DNA from: Hetaerina americana
Lineage: Eukaryota; Arthropoda; Insecta; Odonata; Calopterygidae
Direction: 5' to 3'
Assembly: GCA_022747635.1 (NCBI GenBank)
Contig: JAKTNV010000009.1
Coordinates: forward strand, 1,314,501-1,378,500
Length of the DNA: 64,000 nt
Notes under the pieces: generated by a model
What the model was told of the DNA's origin: nothing
Seen by the model: only the letters and a program-made list of their open reading frames with translations
The model's database searches: none
In this document: positions 1-11,203 of the stretch, one piece after another
Position numbering within the stretch: the stretch's first letter is position 1
Layout: every line of letters starts with the position of its first letter
Made by a program: the position numbers and the translations under genes

Positions 1-299
1 TGTGGATTCTCGGACGAAAGCAATTTCTGGAGAGGTGCCTGATATCAGCGGTCGGTCGTCGTGCGCTTGCCGCCCCTGTCCCTCCGCCCGTCCCCCCTTC
101 CACTTCCCGCCGTCCATCCCTTGCGAAGGCCTCGCCACCGTGTCTGGGAACGTCCACTCCACCCAACTCTCCCTGCTTCCACCGTTGATGTCCTGCGGTG
201 CGAAATGGGAGGAGGCGCTGCTCATTGGGAGACCTGACGGCAGTCATCGGAAACACCCGCGACGTGAAAGGCGTTGCGTTCATGCGTCGAAGTCAGCAT

Positions 300-470
300 A
301 AATACCCCGCAAAAGGTGTGTGGCAGGGGGTGCAGGCACCAGTTGGGAAGGGTGGGAAGTGATAAGGGAGGATGTGGGAGAGGAAAGGAAAATTGGTTAA
401 AGCAATCAAATAACGAGCAAATACGTGCACATGCTGGAGGAAGACTTAATTCAAAACAAGTGTTAATAAG
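300..470 (-). mobile_element. LINE family D 3' end (truncated)
   Basis: Non-coding remnant of the 3' end of a CR1-like LINE. The sequence near 303-340 has the same layout as the 3' ends of families A and B: a C-rich block, a short loop region and a G-rich block. It aligns over roughly 170 bases with 47715-47910 and over a shorter stretch with 39590-39700, including the shared block 'caccagttgggaagg'. No reading frame is left. The clustering of three similar truncated ends in one window supports a dispersed family. Confidence 0.55.
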
Positions 471-1704
471 GTTTCAATCATAATCTTCAACATTTCAAAA
501 TATATGTTTCAATCATTTGCAGTCGGGAAATAACGTTACGACGTTTTTTCAATCGAAGGTTTTTAGGAAATCGCAAAAACCCGTTGGGTGGCCAGGGGAG
601 CTAAGTACTAGTGGTGGGCTCGAAAGGCATTCCCTCCCCCGAATATGCAAATGTTTAGAAGTGCCGTTGGGCGAGAGCACTCGACCCCGCTTGAATGGAT
701 TCGCCGGCTGATGGCACTCCACCCCGCGCATTCCTTTGCGGAGTCGCCGGGAGGGGCTTCTTGCAATACTGGCGCTCGCATCATCATGGTGCACTACATT
801 GGTGACCATTCCAATGCAGGATAGGTTCTTTCAATGAAGTTAATAAACAAAACAGAGTAGCTTTCCACCAAAAATTCTGTTTTTTTTTTACTTCAGTGAT
901 AATGAATTTCCCCAACGTTAGTATTTTATCAACCCATGAAATTATTCAAGCCATGAAGCCATGATTTTATCAACCCATGAAGTTATTCAATGAAATATCC
1001 TTTACATAACCACTTCCTGGTAAACACGTCCACCTCCCTTCTTCGTCCTTTTATTTTAAATGGATGCTTTAAGTATAAATTCCAGTTATTCGCATCGAGG
1101 AATTGCTAGAATCATTTCGCAAATTCGTAAGGGGTTTGCGTCTGTTGGGGCAGCCCCTCGACCTGTTTGTTTTCAAATCGAATTTTTCGTGTTTTTCCGA
1201 CCCATTCCCCGTTCAGCCCGCCGACTATTTCAGCTCCTTCCTCCGAAAAACCTACCGAGGAGTGCTGTATTTGTGAGTTGTCTTCGGATTAGAGAAACAA
1301 TCGCTGATTTTCTGCAAGTCAAAGTATCACCGTTTGTCATTTGGGACCGAAGCGAGGGAAACTCCGGGAGTATTCCGTTTGGAGCCGAGAGCGGAAGTGA
1401 GCTCTCCCCTCTCCTCCTTCGTCCGTGAGCGCCGACGGAGAGACCCCGCTCTTTCCCGCTCCCACGGAGGACGCGAGGTCACTCTTGGCCATTGAAATAC
1501 AATTTGATGCGACTGAAATCATTTCGAAAACTCCATTTCCCTCATATGATCAATCATGGTGTGTAACAAAAGCGATCATTGTGTAATCAAGCGCCACAAT
1601 GCGGAGGATTATACGCTAGGAGAGTTCCGCCCGTCTAGGATCTGACCATGTATTGAATATTATTTGTCCAAAAGTGCATAAGTGACTCGCCTTGATGTCT
1701 TCAC
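471..1704. other. No gene recognised
   Basis: AT-rich sequence with short unremarkable open frames. Two near-identical phrases around 'tttatcaacccatgaa' near 925 and 965 form a small direct repeat. I see no coding signature, RNA gene or element boundary. Confidence 0.5.
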
Positions 1705-1979
1705 AAAACCCATTAAGCCGCCGCAAGGGCGTGTGGCGGGGGATGTTAGGACACCACCCGTAATTTAGAAAAGAAAAAAAAACAGCATGCAATAACCACA
1801 AAATCATACATCCACAAAAAAACATGGCATACATTCATGCATGAACACTTACACCTCACACACTTGCAAACACTCAATCTACACCTTACATACACATGCA
1901 CCTGAAAGTATACCTAACATCTCTATAGTGTTTAATTTTGTTCGGACTTGTAAATTCAATATTTCTAAAGTGACTTCGG

Positions 1980-2287
1980 GGTAGTAGTAGTTTTGAGGGG
2001 AGGCGACCGACAGCTAAGGTCATTTGCGCCATAGGGGATGGATAGGAAAGGATGAAGGGTGGAGAGAAACCCGGCGTCGGCATTAGCCTACTCTTTACGA
2101 AAGGCGCCAAGGGGTCCGCAGTTTAACGTCCCATCCGACGGACGGCGTACTCACTCAAAGTGCCCTCCACAAAGCACCTCAAGTAGGGATCGAGATACCT
2201 CTGAAAAATATTCAACACCGCCGGGATTTGAACCCGCGCCCTCATGGTGGGAAGCCAGTACGTTAGCCCCGCACCATCTCGATCCCC
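1980..2287 (-). mobile_element. tRNA-derived SINE inserted in the LINE B1 3' UTR
   Basis: On the minus strand the element begins with a tRNA-like head. It has an A-box-like stretch near 2275 and a clear B box (GGTTCAAATCC) near 2225 inside a T-arm-like stem. A body follows with the phrase GGATGGGACGTTAAAC near 2125, a core I recognise from invertebrate SINEs. The 3' end carries a short CTA repeat at 1982-1992. Perfect 10-bp direct repeats 'gtgacttcgg' flank it at 1970-1979 and 2288-2297. This is the expected result of LINE-driven target-primed insertion, and it shows the SINE landed after the host LINE did. Confidence 0.85.
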
Positions 2288-2311
2288 GTGACTTCGGTTT
2301 CTTACTATTAT

Positions 2312-5300
2312 GATTTCTGATTGTTCGGGGAAAGAATGATTATTTGTACCTATCTGTCCTGGAATCTATCTCCCTTAGTTTATCTTTGTGGTCTGATCTA
2401 CCTAAGTAGTGTGGGGCCATTAGAATTCCTTCAGTGCCATAGTTAAACTCGTTTGTTCTGAACCTTTCTAAAAGTCTAAGCCTCGCTTGTTCACTCCGCA
2501 CTTCAAGTGGTTCCCAGCCTAAATCCCCTAAGAGATCTGTCACACTTGTATTCTTATCATAACAATTTTTAACGAATCTAGCGGATTTTCTCTGGACTTT
2601 ATCTAATTATTTTTGCCAAATTTTCTCCCACGGATCCCAAATACTTGCGGCATATTCCAAATGAGGTCTAACTAGAGCAAAATAACACCTCTCTTTAACT
2701 TTTTCATCACATTTCCCCACCACCCGTTTAATGAAGCCAAGTTTCTTTAAAGCTGATCCGCATATTGTCCTGATACGTGCTCCCCATGAAAGGCTTAGTG
2801 TTAGAACAACCCCCAAATATAGAACTTGATCGGCCGTAGTCGGTACGGAACACTCTATTTCGTAGTTTATATCCTGTTACTCGCTTCCTTTGTTCCAAAA
2901 TTTCAAAACTGCGCATTTATCTATATTAAGTGTTAATCCCCATTTATTGCACCATTCCGAGATATTGTCTATGTCTCTAGAGAGTAGCTCGCTATCTAGT
3001 TGGCTCCTTATTTCCCTGTATATCACCGTGTCGTCAGCAAATAACCTTAGATTGCTACCAACGTGTGTGCTTAAGTCATTAATGTATATGAAGAACAGAA
3101 GAGGCCCTATTACACTTCCCTGGGGGACGCCCGAAGTTACATCTCCATCCGTTGAGCACAACCCATCTATGACTACTATTTGTTCGCGATTTGACAAGAA
3201 GTCTCTAATCCAATTAATTATTTTCTCATTGATTCCATAGAATTTAAGTTTATGTAACAGTTTATTGTGTGGGACTTTGTCGAAGGCTTTTTTGAAATCC
3301 AGGAATACTGCATCGACTTGTGAGTTGTTTTCTCCCGATCCAAGTATATCGTGAATGAAGAGACCAAGTTGTGTTTCGCAAGATCTGCTCTTCCTGAATC
3401 CGTGCTGGTTGTTGCCTCGTATTATCAAAAAATCTCATAATGTTACTGAAAATAATGAGTTCTATTATTTTACAAAAAATTGATGTTATAGAAATGGGTC
3501 GAAAATTGGTTGGTTTATTTCTATCGCCGCCTTTGTAGATGGGAGTTATATGGACTAGCTACCAGTCGCGAGGCACTGAGCCTTCTTCTATCGATTTTAG
3601 AAAAACAACATGTAAAAACGGGGAAATGTCTTCAGCTAATCCCTCTAATATTCTAGCAGGTATTTCTTCTGGGCCAGGTGCCTTGTGTGCTTTGATACTA
3701 CGGAGCAGATGTACTATTCCCAGCTTGGTCAGTGTAAGATCGCTCATGTGTTCCCCGGGTGGGCGTGGAGGATCGTTTGGTGCGTTTGTGTTTTTGTTAT
3801 AGACGCTCTGGAAAAAATGGTTTAAAATATTACCTTTTTCCCGCTATCTGTAATGATTTCTCCATTTTCAGTCTTCAAAGAGTGAACAGTGGGACATTTA
3901 CCCTGTATTTCCCTAACATAGGACCAGAATGATTTTGGATTTTCCTCAAGATATTCGCTAAGCATTTTAGATTTAAAAGAGTGTAGTGCTGTGCGCATAA
4001 TACTTTTCGTCTTACTACGACATTCTTTTAGTTGCTGTTTGGATGTATTCATATAAACTATATCGTCACTTTTTAAACTCTTTTTAAAATTTGACTGTAG
4101 CTTTCTTTGCCTTCTTAATGCCGATCTGACTTCCCCGTTGTACCATTTAGGTTCCTTACTGTCGCATTTGAGTTTGGACGGGATGTACGTCTTCATTCCT
4201 TCGCGTAAAATATTTAAGAAATAGTTCCAAGTGTTCTCCGTATTGGTTGTCAGTGTTTTTGTCTTGTATTCTGGTAATTGCATCTTTAAATATTCTCTAA
4301 GTCCGTTAAAATTTGCCTTGTTGTATAGGTATATTTTACGCTATTCTTTGTTTATTTTGACGAACTTAGTTTTTAAGTCTGCAAGAATAGCCTTATGGTC
4401 ACTGATTCCGTCTATTATTTCAATGTTAGCAAGGATTTCGGGCTTAGATGTCGCAAAGATGTCTAGTATGCTTTGGCCCCGTGTTGGTGATTTAACAATT
4501 TGTTCTAAGGAGTGTTTTGTGAATTTATGAAGGAGTTCTTGGCATGAATCTCGGTTTTTGGCAGATTTTCCTACGCAGTAGTTGTTCCAGTCAATTGACG
4601 GTAGATTTGTGTCACCAGCGATTATAGTAATACTGTAGCTTTGTCTGCTGCTGATAGTGGATATTTGTTCGTCGAGCTTGTGTAGGACATCTGTGTTAGA
4701 ATCTGGGGGTCTATAAAATGAACACACGAATACGCTTCTGTTGTTGTAGTCCTTAATGTTGCACCAAACCCTTTTTTTTTCATTTACGTCGTATTCTTAT
4801 CGTTGGCTACTAAGATGTGACTTTACTGCAATGAATACTCCCCCACCCAACCTATTTGGTCTGTCCCTTCTGTAAATTGTGAAACCGTTTGGAAAAACCT
4901 CATTGTTTGCTATATCTCCCGTGAGCAAACTTTCCGTTCCAACTACTATGTCTGCGTTTGTACTGACAAAAATATATTCAATATCCGATATTTTGTTTCT
5001 AATGCTACGGCAGTTTGATGTTTTAATTCTAATTTCGCCGATTACTTTTTGTTTTTCGGTTTTATGTACGCTAACAAAACTGTTTTGAGACGATTCGTGG
5101 TTGACAGAGACAAAAGAATTACATTCACTCGCATTGCTATCTGCTTTGAATTCAGAGGCACCAATTTTATTAAATTTACGTGGGTTATATGTTGTTTTGA
5201 CGGAAGTGTTTTTTTGCTCAATTATTTTGGGGATTTGAGAGGCATTACCTTAACTGAATTGACAAAAAGCGCTGGATTCTACTTTATTTTTCCCAATATA
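2312..5300 (-). pseudogene. LINE family B ORF2 (endonuclease-RT), broken
   Basis: Remnant of the APE-endonuclease plus reverse-transcriptase polyprotein. In order on the minus strand: endonuclease pieces at 4341-4727, with GDTNLPSIDW and the SDHKA motif; a linker region at 3822-4283; and the RT at 2877-3747, with HGFRKSRSCETQL, FLDFKKAFDKVPH, SGVPQGSVIGPLLF and the catalytic FADD. The thumb and C-terminal region is at 2340-2816, with RPHLEYAASIWDP and the APHYLGRSDHKDK stretch. At least four frame breaks separate the pieces and an early stop replaces the usual SFFP C-terminus. Relative to family A ORF2 (8225-11203) it is clearly related but distinct. Confidence 0.85.
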
Positions 5301-5325
5301 TGACCTACGCTCTTGCCTACCAGCT

Positions 5326-5837
5326 ATGCTAAACCCTCGAAACGTGTTCGTGTAACCTACGCGCTACCAACTGCGATGCCTCGGCTGTATAATGGACGCC
5401 GGAGCGATTAAGTGGTACCCGACACGATGAGAGGACGGGCCTCAGATCAACGAAGTCCGCTCCGATTCCCCGGCAAAATCCCAGCAATCTCTGATTTAAA
5501 CCCTCAATGCGGCTCCATACGAGCCTTCCGCGGTCTAAACGCGGCACAATACTACATATACTTAATTTAATTGGGACCTTCAACTCTGCCTCGACTCGTT
5601 TCACCTCCGAGTGCATCTCCTTAAAGGAGCGCAGGATCTCTTCAGATCCACGTTCCGAGGCGTCGTTTGTCTCGACATGAACCACAATGCGTAGCTTGGA
5701 GCAGCCCGTATTACTGTCGGCCGCCTTCACCGCCAGTGTCGCCTAGGGTGCCCCGCCGCCTGGTATACACCAGTACGACAAGAATCCAACACCTCCCTCC
5801 TGTTGGACTCTGCGGCGCAGCGGATTCATTATACGCC
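5326..5837 (-). pseudogene. LINE family B ORF1, esterase-domain C-terminus
   Basis: The minus-strand frame at 5329-5730 encodes the C-terminal part of a CR1-type ORF1 with an SGNH/GDSL-like esterase fold. It has the block 'VVHVETNDASERGSEE' (family A has HVGTND here), the 'CSIVPRLDRGRLVWSR' stretch, 'FVDLRP' and the C-terminal 'NRSGVHYTAEA' block with the catalytic-type His. The GxND Gly is Glu in this copy, a sign of decay. Homology stops at about 5837, where a second fragment of the same LINE begins, so the N-terminal half is lost. Confidence 0.8.
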
Positions 5838-6085
5838 GGCCTTCTTCTATCGATTTTAGAAAAACAATATGTAAAAACGGGGCAATGTCTTCAGCTAATT
5901 CCTTTAATATTCTAGCAGGTACTTCTTCCGGACCAGGTGCCTTGTGTGCTTTGATACTACGGAGCAGATATACTATTCCCTACTTGGTCAGCGTATGATC
6001 GCTCATGTGTTCCCCGGGTGGGTGTGGAGGATCGTTTGGTGCGTTTGTGTTTGTTATAGACGCTCTGGAAAAAATGGTTAAAAAA
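5838..6085 (-). pseudogene. Second LINE family B RT fragment
   Basis: This stretch repeats 3582-3830 of copy B1 with scattered substitutions: the region just upstream of the RT core, encoding the PGPEEIPARIL-type block on the minus strand. It joins the ORF1 remnant at about 5837 without intervening sequence, and ends at about 6085 in unrelated DNA. It is either a separate truncated insertion or a duplicated and rearranged piece of B1. Confidence 0.75.
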
Positions 6086-6198
6086 ACTGGACGCCCTGGA
6101 AAACCTTTCATGAATGACAATGCTTTTAGCCAAAAATATGAATTAATATATTACATACATTTGTGTAATATGCATTTATTTATACATTACATACATAT

Positions 6199-6590
6199 TC
6201 AACGCCGGGCAGCCCGTTTTCTAAAAAATCTTACGATAAAACGCAAAGCGTCACCGAAATGCTCATGGATTTGGGGCGGGAATCATTGGAAGAGAGACGA
6301 TTCAATGCAAGATTGAAATCATTAAATAAATTCAGATCCGCATGTTTCAGCACCGAGGTCTCGCAAATTATTCGTACTCCTACATACATTGGTCGCTTGG
6401 ATCATGCATATAAAATTCGGGAAATAGATGCCAGAACTAGCCGACTCAAGGACTCCTTCTTCCCACGGACAATACGGGATAGCAACTGCAGGGTTATAGA
6501 TAGCAAAAATTCCACTTGCCACCCTCAGCGTCTAAAAAATAATTAGTTCTACCAGATGAACAGAACACGAATTGGTTGGTGACCTAACAC
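6199..6590 (+). pseudogene. LINE family A ORF2 C-terminus with scrambled 3' UTR
   Basis: 5'-truncated family A copy. It starts at the RRAARF block and continues through the MLMDLG, FRSACFSTEVSQI and SFFPRTIRDSNC blocks to the normal stop near 6543. It lacks the usual ~500-base 3' UTR. In its place are about 20 bases (6555-6574) that are the reverse complement of a family A UTR segment (27225-27244 in A3), then the UTR phrase 'ttggtgacctaacac', then unrelated sequence. The GATGTA tail is missing. Confidence 0.85.
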
Positions 6591-7710
6591 AGAAACTTGA
6601 ACGCTATTCATAACAGAGCGCGGCTCCTTCGATTGGATCCTGGGTGGTGACTCCAGGTCTCGTATTCGATAAGAAAAAGAATTATTTAGAGCCCGCAATG
6701 GCTTCTCGGCTACGATACTGGAACCCTAATGCATATCCAACTAACGCGCAAATCGAATTCGCAAAGAGCTAACCGCAACGGTCCATAACACTCAAAGTTA
6801 GCATTAATGCTATCTCCAGTCAAAGAGCCTCTTCCCTTCTGATAGCAGAATTTGTAAATTAAAAAAATATTTTTAGCATATTTTGGACATTAAATTACCG
6901 GATGTTACAACCACAATATCACTTTGAACCACAATTTATTTACTGATGTTAAGGAGATGCATTTTCAAATTTTACGTAACATTCAGCTGAAATTCGGCAT
7001 TCCCATTCTTCTTGCCTTTAATAACGGGGATTATCAAGGATGTGTTTTGTGGGAAGGGAAAGAAAATTTTTTATTCCAACGATAATGAATGGATTTCCTG
7101 ATTTGGTTGCGCCAGTTGGGCATTCTTCCACCGATCATTCAACGTCTAATTAAAAAAAAGTAATACTATTCATGGTTATATATTATTAATTATACCACAT
7201 TTTATTTTTTAATTTTATTCCTTTTTGAATTTATTCAAACCTGACTTAGCTGGCAAATTGAACCGAAGTGAATTCAATGCGTAAATGAGATTATTCCGCA
7301 GGCATTATAATACCTTTATCCCAGACTCTGCCTAAACGAACGCATAGTCTGCAGGAAGAACTAACGCCCTCGGAGGATCAGCTGGCATCAGCAGCATTCC
7401 TTCTGTTAATGGCCGAGTGGTCTCTCCGTCCACATCTGGGAGGCTCAAAGTGTTTGTCCCCACACAGCGTCGTCAGCCGAAATCGAGTGGCGACTGCGTA
7501 TTCCAAACACGAAGTCGAGGGGATGAAAACTGAAGCGGGCGAGCGGTCTTGCTTCGGGCGTCGGCCCTCCCCCTAATATTGCACACATGCACGAAGATAT
7601 TCCAGCTAATCCTAGAGGATTGGAAGCGACCTTGCCTGCTTCCAACATAAATCCAGTCTTCCAATCCATACGCGGTGACTTCGCGGATCTGTGGATTTCG
7701 ACCGCGGTTT
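6591..7710. other. No gene recognised
   Basis: AT-rich up to about 7300, then mixed sequence. A short hairpin-like phrase (tggaagcgaccttgcctgcttcca) lies near 7620. Open frames at 7445-7754 are short and resemble nothing I know. Confidence 0.5.
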
Positions 7711-7736
7711 ACATCTACATCTACATCTACATAATA

Positions 7737-7770
7737 CCCCGCAAGCCGCCGCAAGGGCGTGTGGCGGGGG
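7737..7770 (-). promoter_or_regulatory. LINE 3'-terminal hairpin (likely RT recognition site)
   Basis: In transcript sense the RNA reads CCCCGC ... GCGGGG, with an inner GCC/GGC stem around a CTTG loop, just before the hexamer tail. Equivalent hairpins end families B, D and E with paired base changes. In CR1/L2-type LINEs the 3' end is known to be recognised by the element's own RT; assigning that role to this hairpin is inference. Confidence 0.65.
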
Positions 7771-8224
7771 GTGTTAGGTCACCAACCGTAAAAACGAAAA
7801 ATACCACATGCAAAAAACAACACGGAAAATTACACCCCAGCAGCGCACACACTCATGCAAAACTCCCTCCATCCAATACTCATGCAAACACATACACCGC
7901 CAAACAACAAAAAACTGCACCCCAGGATACAGCACGAAAGCCATCCTAAAACACGCAAGCCAGGACACAACAAGCAAGAATGTGAAACATCACTACCACA
8001 TGAAAATGCACCACAAAACACTCAACCCCCCAAAGAGACAGTAAAAGGAAGGGAATTCGACCCAACGTTGCAGGTAGCAGGAATTTCCCCCCGCCGGGAG
8101 GGAAGAGGGACTGAAAGGGAAACTTAAAAACAGATGAACAGAACACGAATGATGTCATGCGGAAAGAATGGGTTATTATAACAAAACACATAAGGTTAGT
8201 GGAAGAGCATGCATTTAAATACGA

Positions 8225-11203
8225 CTAATTATTTTTTAGACACTGAGGGTGGCAAGTGGAATTTTTACTATCTATAATCCTACAGTTGCTATCCCGTATT
8301 GTCCGTGGGAAGAAGGAGTCCTTGAGTCGGCTAGTCCTGGCATCTATTTCCCGAATTTTATATGCATGATCCAAGCGACCAATGTATGTAGGAGTACGAA
8401 TAATCTGCGAGACCTCGGTGCTGAAACATGCGGATCTGAATTTATTTAATAATTTCAGTCTTGCATTGAATCGTCTCTCTTCTAATGATTCCCACCCCAA
8501 ATCCATGAGCATTTCGGTAACGCTTTGCGTTTTATCGTAGGAATTTTTTACAAAACGGGCTGCCCGGCGTTGAACCTTCTCAATTTCCCGAATGAGACCT
8601 TTTTCACTCGGGTCCCACACGCTGCATGCGTATTCTAAATGAGGCCTTACAAGAGCGTGGTAACAACGTTCCTTGACCTTTGAGTCACTTTTGCCGACAA
8701 TGCGTCTAATGAATCCCAATTTTTTATTTGCTTGACCGCAGACTTTACGTATGTGAGTCCCCCAAGTTAAGTCTTTAGTGAATGTGACACCTAGGTATTT
8801 TACCGTATCAACTACTGCTAGGTCACCTCCAGCTAATTTGTAAGCAAATCCCGTTGATCTTTTAAAGAAATTTATCACTGAACATTTATTATAATTTAGA
8901 GTCAATCCCCAGTTAGAACACCATTTAGTAATGCAATCTAAATCCTGCGCTAGAATAAAACGATCCTCATCCCCAGATATCTCCCGATAGATCACCGTGT
9001 CATCCGCAAACATCCTAATGTTACTTTTCACTTCGCGGTTCAAATCGTTAACAAAAATCAAGAAAAGTAACGGCCCGATCACACTTCCCTGAGGTACCCC
9101 CGACGTGACTCGAACGCTGTCGGAACTAGCGCCATCAAGGACTACCCTCTGTTCCCGCTCTGAAAGAAAATCTTTAACCCAACTTATAGCGCCCTTGTTT
9201 ATACCCGCGACCTTTAATTTATGAATGAGTTTACCATGTGGGACCTTATCAAATGCCTTTTGAAAATCTAAGAAGATGGCATCCACTTGCCTACCTCTCT
9301 CACCAGCTACAAGTAAATCATGTGTAAATAATCCTAATTGGGTCTCGCAGGAGCGGGTTTTCCTGAATCCGTGTTGATTTTCACTTAAAAAGTTAATATT
9401 GTCAAGGTGTCTCATTATTGAACTGACAATTATGTGCTCTAAGATTTTACAACAGATAGAAGTGAGAGATATAGGTCTGTAATTACTGGGATCCTCCCTG
9501 TCACCACTTTTAAAAATAGGCGTTATTTGCGCGGCTTTCCAAATCTTAGGTACTTTGCACTCTGTGAGGGATTTGTTAAATATAAATTCAAGGTACGGGG
9601 CAATGTTTGGAGCTAAATGTTTAATCACCCTAGCTGGTATATTTTCGGGACCCGGGGATTTGTTGGGTTTAATCTCATTAAGTAATTTTAGAATTCCTTG
9701 TTGGTACACTGTTATTTTTTCCATGGGTGGAGTATGTATTGTTTCTTGGAGATATGCGGTGGCAACATCATTCGAGAAAACGCTTTGGAAGAATGAATTT
9801 AAGATGCTAGCTTTAACCTCGCTGTCTGTATGAATTACATTGCTACAATCCCTTAAGCAAGCCACGGTTTGTTTACTCCCATTTACTTCCCTAACATATG
9901 ACCAGAAAGCTTTGGGGTCAGTGTCCAAGTGCTCGCAAAGTACTTTGCGTTTAAATTCCAGTAAGGCGCTACGTAATTGTTTTTTGGTTTCAATTTTAGA
10001 GGATCTATATGTGTCCCATAATTGTGTATTCTCAGGAGATGATGTGTTCACGCCTGCCCTCTTTACCCTAGAGTGTAGCATTCTCTGCTTTCGAAGGGCT
10101 TTTCTAACGTCTTTATTGTACCACCTGGGGTCGCGATTTGCTTTAACGTATTTTATAGGTATGAAATCTACGATTCCTTTTTGCATGATATTGACAAATT
10201 CTGTCCAAGTTTCTTCCACGTTGACATGACTTAAGCGGGTTTTGAACTCGGGTAGTGAAGAGTTTAATTGATTGGCAAAAGATTCAAAGTCTGCTTTATG
10301 GTAATTATAAATTTTTCTTTTTGGTTTAACAATCTTTTTTATTGCTATGTCCAAATGGACATTAATTGCTTTATGGTCACTCAAGCCCTCATCAGTTGAT
10401 ACACTAATAATACGTTCCGGCGTGTTTGTAAGAAATAGATCCAATATGTTTTTTCCACGGGTGGGCATGCGTACTGCTTGATGAAGGGAGTTTCTTTGAA
10501 CCAATTTTATCATGGAATTGCAAGATTCGCGATCGCGGGTCCCAGATTTAACGATATTGCTGTCCCAATCTATACCTGGGAGGTTAAAGTCGCCACCAAT
10601 TATGTTTATGCTGTTATTATATTTACGTGTAAACTTGTGAATTTGATCGTTGAGGGTGTGAAGTGTTTTCAAATCTGAGTCTGGAGGTCTGTAGAAAGAG
10701 CATAAATTTATGTTGGGTTGATTGGTCCGTAGTAAGGTGCACCAAACACTTTCTATGTTATTATTCTCAAATGAAACTTGCCTGCTTTCAAAATGACTTT
10801 TAACTGCCACGAAAACCCCTCCTCCGGGTCTTGTATCTCTATCGTGTCGGTAAACTTTGAAATCTATTGGGAAAATTTCTTGGTCATTAATATCATTGCA
10901 CAGCCAACTCTCTGTGCCTAATACTATATCAGCGGAATGAGTTTGGATTATGTGTTCTAGATCTGCTGATTTGTTCTTGAGGCTTCTGCAATTTATAACA
11001 AGTATAGTTAAATTATTTTGATGTTGAATAACGTCCTTATTTGTGCCTGACTGTAATTTAGGACGCCTTTGTGGGGAAGTGCGTGTCACATGTCTTTCTA
11101 AATCAATGCCAGTGTTGTCAATGACTTTTATATTTTTATTAATAATATTATACGCGCTATCCCCAGATGTTATTGACCCACTAAGTGACCTGCCCTCTAT
11201 CCT
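8225..11203 (-). CDS. LINE family A ORF2: APE endonuclease-reverse transcriptase
   Basis: Polyprotein that nicks target DNA and copies the LINE RNA onto it. The APE-type endonuclease comes first: NCRSL, TESWL, GGDFNLPGIDW and SDHKAIN, about residues 30-250 counted from the GTG at 11089. A linker follows, then the RT: YRPISLTS, NQHGFRKTRSC, FLDFQKAFDKVPH, SGVPQGSVIGPLLF and catalytic FADD near residue 695. The C-terminal thumb region includes RPHLEYACSVWDP. It is 954 codons from that GTG, typical for CR1 ORF2. No ATG lies near the start. The frame is open upstream to 11203, exactly where a -1 shift from ORF1 would enter it, giving about 992 codons after the shift. I therefore place the start at the slip site. 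Confidence 0.92.
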   Translation of the reverse strand, partial: RIEGRSLSGSITSGDSAYNIINKNIKVIDNTGIDLERHVTRTSPQRRPKLQSGTNKDVIQHQNNLTILVINCRSLKNKSADLEHIIQTHSADIVLGTESWLCNDINDQEIFPIDFKVYRHDRDTRPGGGVFVAVKSHFESRQVSFENNNIESVWCTLLRTNQPNINLCSFYRPPDSDLKTLHTLNDQIHKFTRKYNNSINIIGGDFNLPGIDWDSNIVKSGTRDRESCNSMIKLVQRNSLHQAVRMPTRGKNILDLFLTNTPERIISVSTDEGLSDHKAINVHLDIAIKKIVKPKRKIYNYHKADFESFANQLNSSLPEFKTRLSHVNVEETWTEFVNIMQKGIVDFIPIKYVKANRDPRWYNKDVRKALRKQRMLHSRVKRAGVNTSSPENTQLWDTYRSSKIETKKQLRSALLEFKRKVLCEHLDTDPKAFWSYVREVNGSKQTVACLRDCSNVIHTDSEVKASILNSFFQSVFSNDVATAYLQETIHTPPMEKITVYQQGILKLLNEIKPNKSPGPENIPARVIKHLAPNIAPYLEFIFNKSLTECKVPKIWKAAQITPIFKSGDREDPSNYRPISLTSICCKILEHIIVSSIMRHLDNINFLSENQHGFRKTRSCETQLGLFTHDLLVAGERGRQVDAIFLDFQKAFDKVPHGKLIHKLKVAGINKGAISWVKDFLSEREQRVVLDGASSDSVRVTSGVPQGSVIGPLLFLIFVNDLNREVKSNIRMFADDTVIYREISGDEDRFILAQDLDCITKWCSNWGLTLNYNKCSVINFFKRSTGFAYKLAGGDLAVVDTVKYLGVTFTKDLTWGTHIRKVCGQANKKLGFIRRIVGKSDSKVKERCYHALVRPHLEYACSVWDPSEKGLIREIEKVQRRAARFVKNSYDKTQSVTEMLMDLGWESLEERRFNARLKLLNKFRSACFSTEVSQIIRTPTYIGRLDHAYKIREIDARTSRLKDSFFPRTIRDSNCRIIDSKNSTCHPQCLKNN

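Larger units (their letters stand above)
1705..5837 (-). mobile_element. CR1-like LINE, family B copy B1
   Basis: A degraded, near-full-length non-LTR retrotransposon read on the minus strand: ORF1 remnant (5326-5837), ORF2 remnant (2312-5300) and 3' UTR (1705-2311) interrupted by a SINE at 1980-2287. The last bases of the usual 3' end, before the GATGTA tail, are missing at about 1705. The ORF2 C-terminus and 3' UTR align with the B copies at 31638-32612 and 37778-39505, which fixes the family. Many frameshifts and stops show it is old and inactive. Confidence 0.85.

Noticed and set aside
2150..2287. Stand-alone tRNA gene
   Set aside because: Although a B box and T-arm are clear, the unit is followed by a SINE body and flanked by a TSD, so it is a tRNA-derived SINE head.
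7711..7770. CRISPR-like repeats from the repeated GATGTA and GC-rich blocks
   Set aside because: The blocks are dispersed LINE 3' ends, not regularly spaced repeats with spacers, and the genome is animal.
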